A DNA stretch of 6,725 nt, from contig NZ_LLZG01000124.1 in NCBI RefSeq assembly GCF_001509475.1, positions 1 to 6,725 on the forward strand, written 5' to 3'. This stretch comes from Streptomyces regalis (lineage in GTDB: Bacteria; Actinomycetota; Actinomycetes; Streptomycetales; Streptomycetaceae). Each line of letters begins with the position of its first letter. The stretch's first letter is position 1. Position numbers and translations under genes: made by a program. This document shows, in pieces, positions 1 to 6,725 of the stretch. The notes under the pieces were generated by a model. It had not been told where the DNA came from and ran no database searches. It saw only the letters and a list, made by a program, of their open reading frames with translations.

Positions 1-38
1 AGAAACAGCGCTACAGCGCCGTATCCCGCCCGGCTCAT
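1..38 (-). CDS. Possible start of a further downstream gene (N-terminus only, cut by window edge)
   Basis: Reading leftward, an ATG 26 bases after the stop of the OlsA-like gene opens a frame with no stop to the window edge. It gives Met-Ser-Arg-Ala-Gly-Tyr-Gly-Ala-Val-Ala-Leu-Phe. A GAGG stretch lies 10 bases upstream of the ATG, acceptable as a ribosome binding site. The short basic start followed by small and hydrophobic residues could be the beginning of a signal peptide or membrane helix. Same strand and short spacing suggest a third gene of the lipid operon. With only 12 codons visible no function can be given, and a chance ATG is possible. Confidence 0.4.
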   Translation of the reverse strand, partial: MSRAGYGAVALF

Positions 39-64
39 GCCCTAACGACCTCACGCGACGGGAC

Positions 65-1063
65 CTACGACGACTGACCGGCGTCGGCGACGGGCGCCGC
101 GCGGACCACGCCGGGCGCCGGGAAGGGCGCGGTGCGGTGCGGGCCGGGAGCCTGGATCTGCCGTGCCCCGAAGAGTGCGGACGCTTCGGCCGCCCGGGCC
201 AGGGAACGGCGGTCGGTGCGGCTGCCCGGCGCTATCGGCTCCTGTATCTCGACCTCGGCGACCAGCTCGCGTGCCCTCACCACCCGCCACACCGAGGTGA
301 GCAGAGAGTCCTCGCCGACGAAGGCGGCCGCAGTGCTGGGTGTGCCCTGGGTCGTCCGGTAGTGCAGGCGGACCGGCTGGACGGGGACGTCCGCGTCCAG
401 TGCGGCCTGGAAGGCGGCCCGGCGGAAGTGGCCCTGGGCGCGGCCGCACCAGGTGCTGCCCTCGGGGAAGACGGCGACCGCCTCGCCGGCCCGCAGCGCC
501 CCGGCGATCAGGCCCACCGTCTCGGGCAGGGCGCGGATACGGTCCCGGTCGATGAACAGGGCGCCGCTGCGGGCGGTCAGCCACCCCGCCACCGGCCACT
601 GGCGGATCTCCGACTTGGCGAGCATTCGGGCCGGGCGGACGGCGGCGAGCAGCGGGATGTCCAGCCAGGAGACGTGGTTGGCGACGAGCAGCAGACCGCC
701 GTCGGGCGCGGCGCCGCCGTTGATGCGGACCCGGACTCCCGCGGCCCGGACGACCCAGCGACACCAGCGTCGGATCAGTTCCGCGGATATCCCTCCGCTG
801 AAGGGGCTGAGCGCGATCCCGATGACCAGCAGGAACAGGACCGCCGCGATCCGCAGGACGGCCAGGGGCAGTGCCCGGGCCGGTCCCGTCACGTCCACGC
901 ACGTCTGCGGGGTGCAGGGCGCGCTGGGCCGCCAGAGGGTCGCCGCCTCGGCGGGGTGGGCGGTCGCGGCCGGTGCGCCGACCGCCCCGGCCGCGCGAGC
1001 GGTCGCCGTGGGGAGACCCACGGCGCCGAGGGAGTGGGTGCTCATGGCCGCCGCGTCCGTCAC
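65..1063 (-). CDS. olsA: 1-acyl-glycerol-3-phosphate acyltransferase-family protein (PlsC/OlsA-like), probable lyso-ornithine lipid O-acyltransferase
   Basis: This is a PlsC-family O-acyltransferase that would move an acyl chain onto a lyso-lipid at the inner face of the membrane. Numbering from the ATG at 1045, a hydrophobic segment lies at about 58-80. The family signature H-X4-D is NHVSWLD at 123-129 (H124, D129), the second block is GALFIDRDR at 161-169, the third is FPEGST at 193-198, and the fourth is VPVQPV at 220-225. The core is complete. The first 35 residues are Ala-rich and the last 25 or so Pro/Ala-rich, so both ends look poorly constrained. Start: a GTG at 1063 makes a 4-base GTGA overlap with the stop of the preceding gene, typical of translational coupling, giving 332 aa. 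The ATG at 1045 (326 aa) has no good ribosome site but cannot be excluded. Pairing with an OlsB-like gene points to ornithine lipid (second acylation) rather than general phosphatidic acid synthesis; that assignment is inferred from context. Confidence 0.85.
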   Translation of the reverse strand: MTDAAAMSTHSLGAVGLPTATARAAGAVGAPAATAHPAEAATLWRPSAPCTPQTCVDVTGPARALPLAVLRIAAVLFLLVIGIALSPFSGGISAELIRRWCRWVVRAAGVRVRINGGAAPDGGLLLVANHVSWLDIPLLAAVRPARMLAKSEIRQWPVAGWLTARSGALFIDRDRIRALPETVGLIAGALRAGEAVAVFPEGSTWCGRAQGHFRRAAFQAALDADVPVQPVRLHYRTTQGTPSTAAAFVGEDSLLTSVWRVVRARELVAEVEIQEPIAPGSRTDRRSLARAAEASALFGARQIQAPGPHRTAPFPAPGVVRAAPVADAGQSS

Positions 1064-1830
1064 GCCGGGACGAGGGAGAGGAAGTGCCGCAGATAGCGCG
1101 AGTTGACCCGGCGCATCGACAGCAGCACGTACATGTCGGCGACCCCGAACTCCGGGTCGTGCGCGGGCTCGCCGCAGACCCAGGCGCCGAGGCGGATGTA
1201 GCCGCGCAGGAGGGCCGGGAGTTCGGTGCGGGTCGCGGGGGCGGGGGCGGTCGGCTGCCAGGGGCGCAGCGGCCGTACGCGGTACTCCTCCGGAGCCAGG
1301 TGCTTGGCCTGCACCCGGTCCCAGGTCCCGGCCGCGAGCGTGCCGCCGTCGGCCAGCGGGATCGAGCAGCAGCCGGCCAGCCACTCATGACCGCGGTCGA
1401 CCATGTAGCGGGCGATGCCGGCCCAGATGAGGCCGATGACTGCGCCGTCGCGGTGGTCGGGGTGGACGCAGGACCGTCCTACCTCGACCAGGTTCGGGCG
1501 CAGGGCGTCGATGCGAGTGAGGTCGAACTCGCCCTCGGAGTACAGCCGGCCCGCGACCGCGGCCCGCTCCGGCGGGAGCAGCCGGTAGGTGCCGACGACC
1601 TGTCCGGACACCTCCTCACGGACCAGCAGGTGGTCGCAGTACGCGTCGAAGGCGTCGATGTCGTGACCCGGCTGCGGGGTGGACAGCAGGGCCCCCATCT
1701 CACCGGCGAAGACATCGTGCCGCAGCCGCTGGGCGGCGCGCACGTCCTCCTCGTTGCGGGCGAGGCCGACGGTGTAGCGGGTGGGTGCCGTGGGCTGCGG
1801 GGGACGTTCGACGGTCAGTACGCCGGTCAT
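1060..1830 (-). CDS. olsB: GNAT-fold N-acyltransferase (OlsB/hemolysin-like), probable L-ornithine N-acyltransferase
   Basis: A 256-residue protein of the Acetyltransf_5 (OlsB-like) family. In ornithine-lipid synthesis OlsB joins a 3-hydroxyacyl group from acyl carrier protein to the alpha-amino group of ornithine, making lyso-ornithine lipid. Family features visible are RLRHDVFAGEMG at 35-46, D-x-F-D-x-Y-C-D-H at 59-67, the VGTYRLL strand at 79-85, E-V-G-R-S-C-V-H-P at 116-124 leading into the acyl-carrier binding loop and helix (RDGAVI at 127-132), and a C-terminal block GYIRLGAWVCGEP at 210-222 followed by DPEFGVADMYVLL at 225-237. No signal peptide or membrane helix is seen. The ATG has AGGAG six bases upstream (1837-1841), so the start is secure. 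Its stop overlaps the GTG of the next gene by 4 bases. Ornithine as substrate is inferred from family and partner; other amino acids such as glycine or lysine are acylated by some relatives. Confidence 0.85.
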   Translation of the reverse strand: MTGVLTVERPPQPTAPTRYTVGLARNEEDVRAAQRLRHDVFAGEMGALLSTPQPGHDIDAFDAYCDHLLVREEVSGQVVGTYRLLPPERAAVAGRLYSEGEFDLTRIDALRPNLVEVGRSCVHPDHRDGAVIGLIWAGIARYMVDRGHEWLAGCCSIPLADGGTLAAGTWDRVQAKHLAPEEYRVRPLRPWQPTAPAPATRTELPALLRGYIRLGAWVCGEPAHDPEFGVADMYVLLSMRRVNSRYLRHFLSLVPA

Positions 1831-1972
1831 GGCTTACTCCTGGTCACGGGCCGGGGACGGCGAGCGGAGAGCGGTGGGAGCGATACGATGTGCCGCCCCT
1901 GTTCTTCCGATGCCGGTTGGCGTATGCGTGACCTGTGCCAGGAGAGCGGATGTGCGGATGTTGAACGACGCG

Positions 1973-1986
1973 GGCCGGTACCGGCC
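1973..1986. repeat. Perfect 14-bp palindrome upstream of olsB
   Basis: GGCCGGTACCGGCC is an uninterrupted perfect palindrome centred between 1979 and 1980, about 150 bases upstream of the olsB start. It could be an operator for a dimeric regulator of the lipid genes. In a GC-rich genome a GC palindrome may also be incidental. Confidence 0.35.
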
Positions 1987-2060
1987 GTCCACCTTCCGGT
2001 GCCCGATCGGTCAGCCGGGCGCTCCGGTGCCGTTCACTTGGCGGGCGCGAAAACGCGAGA

Positions 2061-2090
2061 CGGGGCCGGGGAGCACCACTCCCGGCCCCG
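2061..2090 (-). terminator. Probable transcription terminator of the sdhCAB operon
   Basis: CGGGGCCGGG at 2061-2070 pairs perfectly with CCCGGCCCCG at 2081-2090 across a 10-base loop. On the minus-strand RNA the stem can extend by AG/CT with one bulged C. It begins 42 bases after the sdhB stop. There is no clean U-run directly after the stem, but UCUCGCGUUUU follows on the minus strand. GC-rich hairpins with poor U-tracts are common as Streptomyces terminators. It separates the sdh and ols transcription units. Confidence 0.6.
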
Positions 2091-2132
2091 CCCGTCCGCA
2101 CTTGTCGGCGAACGTCTGCTGTGCGGACCGAC

Positions 2133-2875
2133 TTACCGCTTCACCTTCCGGGTGGCCCGCAGCCACTCCTTGTTCATGCCAGTGATGGACATGAGAGGGA
2201 TGCCCTTGGGGCAGGCGGTGGCGCACTCACCGGTGAGCGTGCACCCTCCGAAGCCCTCGTCGTCCATCTGCGCGACCATGTCGAGCACCCGCGTCTCCCG
2301 CTCGGGCGCCCCCTGCGGCAGCACATTGAGATGGTTGATCTTGGCGGACGTGAACAGCATCGCCGCCCCGTTCGGGCACGCCGCCACACACGCCCCGCAC
2401 CCGATGCACTCGGCGTGCTCGAAGGCAAAGTCGGCGTCCGGCTTCGGCACCGGCGTGGCGTGGGCCTCGGGAGCCGCGCCCGTCGGCGCGGTGATGTAAC
2501 CACCGGCCTGGATGATCCGGTCGAACGCGGACCGGTCCACCACCAGGTCCTTGATCACCGGGAACGCGGACGCCCTCCACGGCTCAATGTCAATCGTGTC
2601 GCCGTCCTTGAACGACCGCATGTGCAACTGACACGTGGTCGTCCGCTCCGGCCCGTGCGCATCGCCGTTGATCACGAGCGAGCACGCACCGCAGATGCCC
2701 TCACGGCAGTCGTGGTCGAAGGCGACCGGGTCCTCGCCCTTGAGGATGAGCTCCTCGTTGAGGGTGTCGAGCATCTCCAGGAACGACATGTCGGAGGAGA
2801 TCCCGTCCACCTCGTACGTGGACATGGCGCCGTCGGCGTCGGCGTTCTTCTGCCGCCAGACGCGCAGGGTGAGCT

Positions 2876-2879
<4 letters not shown>
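2133..2879 (-). CDS. sdhB: Succinate dehydrogenase iron-sulphur subunit
   Basis: This 248-residue subunit carries electrons from the flavoprotein to the membrane cytochrome through three Fe-S clusters. The N-terminal ferredoxin-like domain holds the [2Fe-2S] ligands C58, C63 and C66 (motif CREGICGAC) and C83. The C-terminal domain has [12 protein letters not shown] at 158-169 (C158, C161, C164, C168) and a second group C213, C219, C223. By family knowledge C158/C161/C164/C223 hold the [4Fe-4S] cluster and C168/C213/C219 the [3Fe-4S] cluster. All 11 ligands are present, so the protein looks functional. The ATG overlaps the sdhA stop by 4 bases (ATGA) and has GGAG six bases upstream, so translation is probably coupled. 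It is the last gene of the operon, followed by a strong hairpin at 2061-2090. The C-terminus is basic (RATRKVKR). A fumarate reductase of the same superfamily is the main alternative. Confidence 0.96.
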
Positions 2880-4828
<1,949 letters not shown>

Positions 4829-4829
4829 G

Positions 4830-5537
4830 TCAGCTCACCACTCCGGTCATGACGCCCACGGGTACGGCTGTGAACCCGGCCGTGAGCAGCAGCGCGAGGA
4901 CGTTGGCGACGGTCTTGAGGGCGCGGTCGCGGGTGCGGCTGCCGGCGCCGAGGGTCTGGGCGGCGCTCCAGAAGCCGTGCCGGATGTGCAGGCCGAGGGC
5001 GAGCATGGCCACGATGTAGATGGCGTTGCCGTACCAGGTGGAGAAGGTGTCCACGATGTTCTGGTACGGGTGGCCCTCCTGGAAGCCGCCCGAGTGCACG
5101 GTGCCGGTCGTCAGGTCCAGGACGTGCCAGACGATGAACAGGCCGAGGATGATGCCGCCCCAGCGCATGGTGCGGGTGGCGTAGGAGGCCCGCGGCTTCT
5201 TGTGCACGTACTTGCTGGGGCGCGCCTTGATGTCGCGGCGGCTGAGCTGGAACGCCGAGACCGCGTGGGCGACGACAGCGACGACCAGCACGACGCGGAT
5301 GAGCCAGAGCGTCCACTCGTAGTGCATGAACGGCTCGCCGACCGTGCGCAGCCAGTGGCCGTACGCGTTGAACTCGCCCGCGCCGAAGTAGATCTTCAGG
5401 TTGCCGATCATGTGGGTGACCAGGTACAGCAGCATGATCAGCCCGCTGACCGCCATCACGGTCTTCTTGCCGACGGTGGAGTCCCACACGGTGCGTGCCA
5501 TGGACGGCCGTCGGTCCGTCCGCGTTGCCAGAGCCAT
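4830..5537 (-). CDS. sdhC: Succinate dehydrogenase cytochrome b membrane subunit
   Basis: This 235-residue integral membrane subunit anchors SdhAB and passes electrons to menaquinone. Five hydrophobic helices are visible at about 27-46, 75-98, 126-146, 170-190 and 208-232. The first four each carry a histidine: H42 (THMIGNL), H91 (AHAVSAF), H138 (VWHVLDL) and H184 (LGLHIRHG). This is the pattern of the di-haem, single-polypeptide anchor of Bacillus/Wolinella-type enzymes. There is no cysteine, so no membrane Fe-S cluster can be bound by this subunit. Start: the ATG at 5537 has no ribosome site, but a -10-like TAGCGT lies 8 bases before it, fitting a leaderless message. The internal ATG at 5501 (223 aa) is the alternative. 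It is the first gene of sdhCAB, divergent from a LysR regulator. Confidence 0.93.
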   Translation of the reverse strand: MALATRTDRRPSMARTVWDSTVGKKTVMAVSGLIMLLYLVTHMIGNLKIYFGAGEFNAYGHWLRTVGEPFMHYEWTLWLIRVVLVVAVVAHAVSAFQLSRRDIKARPSKYVHKKPRASYATRTMRWGGIILGLFIVWHVLDLTTGTVHSGGFQEGHPYQNIVDTFSTWYGNAIYIVAMLALGLHIRHGFWSAAQTLGAGSRTRDRALKTVANVLALLLTAGFTAVPVGVMTGVVS

Positions 5538-5545
5538 GGCACAGG

Positions 5546-5576
5546 ACGCTAGGGCCGAACGGCCCCATCGGTCCAA
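5546..5576 (-). promoter_or_regulatory. Candidate sdhCAB promoter (leaderless transcript)
   Basis: On the minus strand TTGGAC (5571-5576) and TAGCGT (5546-5551) are separated by 19 bases, slightly long. The -10 ends 8 bases before the sdhC ATG at 5537, so transcription would begin at or within about 2 bases of the start codon. The lack of any Shine-Dalgarno sequence before this ATG supports a leaderless mRNA. Confidence 0.45.
5552..5565. promoter_or_regulatory. Inverted repeat in the spacer of the sdhC promoter
   Basis: GGGCCG and CGGCCC flank a 2-base AA centre, giving 6-bp arms. The element directly abuts the proposed -10 and fills much of the -35/-10 spacer of sdhC. A protein bound here would block initiation. 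It does not resemble a Rex or DtxR operator as I know them. Confidence 0.35.
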
Positions 5577-5583
5577 GACATGG
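5565..5583. promoter_or_regulatory. Candidate LysR activation site near the sdhC -35
   Basis: CCAT-N11-ATGG is a 19-bp interrupted palindrome containing the LysR-type T-N11-A spacing (T5568, A5580). Its centre at 5574 lies 37 bases upstream of the sdhC start and covers the proposed -35, the usual position of a LysR activation-binding site. Confidence 0.4.
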
Positions 5584-5597
5584 TCCGGCTCGTTTCG

Positions 5598-5612
5598 ATA
5601 GGCCCTGGCTAT
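5598..5612. promoter_or_regulatory. Candidate LysR recognition box (ATAG-N7-CTAT)
   Basis: ATAGGCCCTGGCTAT has perfect 4-bp outer arms and T-N11-A spacing (T5599, A5611). Its centre at 5605 lies 68 bases upstream of the sdhC start, the usual place for the high-affinity LysR recognition site. It also overlaps the regulator's own -10, as expected for autorepression. The arms match the ATAG/CTAT half-sites of OxyR-type boxes. Confidence 0.5.
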
Positions 5613-5615
5613 TCT
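5610..5615 (+). promoter_or_regulatory. Candidate -10 of the LysR-family gene (leaderless)
   Basis: TATTCT ends 6 bases before the ATG at 5622, placing the transcript start on the A of the start codon. No ribosome binding site precedes that ATG. I see no convincing -35 at 17-18 bases upstream. Confidence 0.45.
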
Positions 5616-5621
5616 GACTGG

Positions 5622-6506
5622 ATGCAGTTCCAACAGCTCCAGTACTTCGTGGCGGTCGCCGAGACCCGGCACTTCACCAGGGCCGCCGACCTGGTGCACG
5701 TCGCGCAGCCCTCGCTGTCGCAGCAGATCAAGGCGCTGGAGCGGGAGTTGGGCGCGGACCTGTTCCTGCGGGCGCGCGGCAACATCACGCTGACGGACGC
5801 CGGAGAGGCCCTGCTCCCGCTGGCCCGGCGCATCCTCGCCGACGCGGACACCGCACGGCACGAGGTGCAGGAACTGGTGCAGCTGCGCCAGGGCCGGGTC
5901 CGCCTCGGCGCGACCCCGAGCCTGTGCACGGGCCTGCTCCCGGACGTGCTGCGCGCCTTCCACGACCGCTATCCCGGCATCCAGCTGCTGATCGAGGAGG
6001 GCGGCTCGCACGACCTCGTACGGGAACTGGCGCGCGGCGCCCTCGACCTCGCCCTGGTCGTCCTGCCCCTGCCGACCCCGTCCCCGGCGCTGACCACGGT
6101 GGAGCTGCTGCGCGAGGACCTGGTGGTCGTCTCCTCACCCGAGGCGCCCCGCCCGGGCGGCGGCCGGCGCACCGTGCGCGTCGCCGACCTGGAGGGCGAA
6201 CGCCTGGTGATGTTCCGGCACGGCTACGACCTGCGCGAGCTGACGGTGGCCGCCTGCCGCGCCGAGGGCTTCGAGCCGGACTTCGCGGTGGAGGGCGGGG
6301 AGATGGACGCGGTGCTAGGGTTCGTCCGGGCAGGGCTCGGCATGGCCGTCGTACCGCGCATGGTGGCGGCACGTTCGGGCCGAGGGCTACGGGTCACCCC
6401 GCTGGCCCGGCCGGGGCTGCACCGGACGATCGCGCTGGCCCACCGCAGCGACGTGGCTCCGCCTCGGGCCGCGCGGGAGCTCCAGCGGATGCTGCTGGAG
6501 CGGTGA
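5622..6506 (+). CDS. LysR-family transcriptional regulator, divergent from sdhCAB
   Basis: A 294-residue regulator of standard LysR length. The winged helix-turn-helix is at 1-60, with FTRAADLVHVAQPSLSQQIK at 18-37 and the linker helix following to about 90. The effector-binding domain runs from about 91 to 290, with the hinge strand GRVRLGATPS at 91-100 and the late FVRAGLGMAVVP motif at 234-245. FRHGYDLREL at 198-207 aligns by eye with the redox loop of OxyR, but the peroxidatic cysteine position is D203 while the resolving position is C212. The only other cysteine is C102. It is therefore probably a ligand-sensing member (CynR/CbbR-like) and not a true OxyR. The start at 5622 fits the family N-terminus (MQFQQLQYFVAVAE); an upstream ATG at 5580 would add 14 atypical residues and run through the operator region. 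Likely targets are sdhCAB and itself. The ligand is unknown. Confidence 0.92.
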   Translation: MQFQQLQYFVAVAETRHFTRAADLVHVAQPSLSQQIKALERELGADLFLRARGNITLTDAGEALLPLARRILADADTARHEVQELVQLRQGRVRLGATPSLCTGLLPDVLRAFHDRYPGIQLLIEEGGSHDLVRELARGALDLALVVLPLPTPSPALTTVELLREDLVVVSSPEAPRPGGGRRTVRVADLEGERLVMFRHGYDLRELTVAACRAEGFEPDFAVEGGEMDAVLGFVRAGLGMAVVPRMVAARSGRGLRVTPLARPGLHRTIALAHRSDVAPPRAARELQRMLLER

Positions 6507-6542
6507 GCGGCCCGCCCGCGAACGACCCTGTTCCCGGCACGG

Positions 6543-6725
6543 TCAGCGGCGGCGGTACTCGCGCCAGACGTACGCCCCGATGACGCCGGCGACCACGACG
6601 GCGACTGCTGCCCGCCAGGGCAAGGTGGTCACGAACGACAGGAACACCAGGCTGAGGCATCCACTCCGCACTGCCGAACGCGGCAGCAGGTAGACATGGC
6701 GGGCGGGGTGGATGCGCAGGCCCGA
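6543..6725 (-). CDS. Unrecognised membrane protein, C-terminal 60 residues (cut by window edge)
   Basis: The minus-strand frame is open from the window edge to a TGA at 6543-6545. The visible part begins SGLRIHPARHVYLLPRSAV, then has two hydrophobic stretches (about residues 24-35 and 40-53) separated by TTLPWR, and ends in a basic tail WREYRRR. This suggests a membrane protein with its last helix near the C-terminus and the basic tail in the cytoplasm. The VYLLPR segment is faintly like the end of YcxB-type domains, but too little is visible to assign a family. It converges on the LysR gene with 36 bases between the stops, and no clear terminator hairpin is seen there. Confidence 0.6.
   Translation of the reverse strand, partial: SGLRIHPARHVYLLPRSAVRSGCLSLVFLSFVTTLPWRAAVAVVVAGVIGAYVWREYRRR

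Larger units (their letters stand above)
1831..2132. other. Intergenic region between sdhB and olsB; no gene seen
   Basis: About 300 bases without a convincing gene. The short open frames here encode Arg/Pro/Ser/His-rich sequence with no family motif, and none pairs a good ribosome site with a plausible protein. Contents seen are a strong hairpin at 2061-2090 just after sdhB, a perfect 14-bp palindrome at 1973-1986, a weaker 5-bp inverted repeat (2001-2005 with 2016-2020), and the ribosome site of olsB at 1837-1841. A promoter for olsBA is expected on the minus strand, but I could not pick -35 and -10 boxes with confidence. Confidence 0.6.

Noticed and set aside
2032..2042. Single PHO-box-like unit GTTCACTTGGC near the ols genes
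   Set aside because: It resembles one 11-bp PhoP repeat, attractive given the link of ornithine lipids to phosphate, but I see no adjacent second unit in phase, and PhoP sites need at least two.
1844..2101. 85-codon minus-strand frame in the sdhB-olsB gap
   Set aside because: The translation is Arg/Pro/Ser/His-rich without motif, passes through the terminator hairpin, and lacks a good ribosome site.
871..2499. A 542-codon plus-strand open frame across olsA, olsB, the gap and part of sdhB
   Set aside because: It runs antisense through several real genes and a hairpin region, with low-complexity Arg/Gly-rich sequence and no domain.
5552..5612. Rex, DtxR or true OxyR operator controlling sdhC
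   Set aside because: No TGTGAA/TTCACA or TTAGG/CCTAA arms are present, and only one ATAG-N7-CTAT unit is seen where OxyR sites usually have two in tandem.
5538..6011. Apparent N-terminal extension of SdhC into the LysR gene
   Set aside because: The added residues are the antisense shadow of the regulator and would erase the divergent promoter region.

Overview
The window looks like chromosomal DNA of a Streptomyces or a close actinomycete. It is very GC-rich, codons end mostly in G or C, genes sit in tight overlapping operons, and two promoters appear leaderless. The proteins have a typical actinobacterial character. This is a call from sequence features, not from a database match.

Layout, left to right. 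Positions 1-38 (minus) hold what may be the first codons of a further downstream gene. Positions 65-1830 (minus) hold a two-gene unit: a GNAT-type acyltransferase of the OlsB kind (1060-1830) followed by a PlsC-type acyltransferase of the OlsA kind (65-1063), probably making ornithine lipids, which are phosphorus-free membrane lipids. A gap of about 300 bases (1831-2132) has no convincing gene. It contains a strong GC hairpin that probably ends the upstream operon, a perfect 14-bp palindrome, and presumably the promoter of the lipid genes. Positions 2133-5537 (minus) hold a compact sdhCAB operon for a three-subunit succinate:menaquinone oxidoreductase. Its subunits are a five-helix cytochrome b with four candidate haem histidines, a flavoprotein, and an iron-sulphur protein with all 11 expected cluster cysteines. 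Divergent from it, 5622-6506 (plus) encodes a LysR-family regulator. Positions 6543-6725 (minus) hold the C-terminal 60 residues of an unrecognised membrane protein, convergent with the regulator.

How the parts may work together: the 84-base region between sdhC and the LysR gene carries two palindromic T-N11-A elements centred 31 bp apart. They fall near -67 and -36 relative to the inferred sdhC start, the classical layout of a LysR-activated promoter. The upstream element also overlaps the regulator's own -10. The simplest reading is that the LysR protein controls sdhCAB and represses itself. The ornithine-lipid pair next door shares the orientation but is separated by a probable terminator, so it is more likely a neighbour than part of the same transcript. 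No mobile element, tRNA, rRNA or CRISPR array was seen. The gene families are known; the least described parts are the intergenic control region and the pairing of ols and sdh genes.
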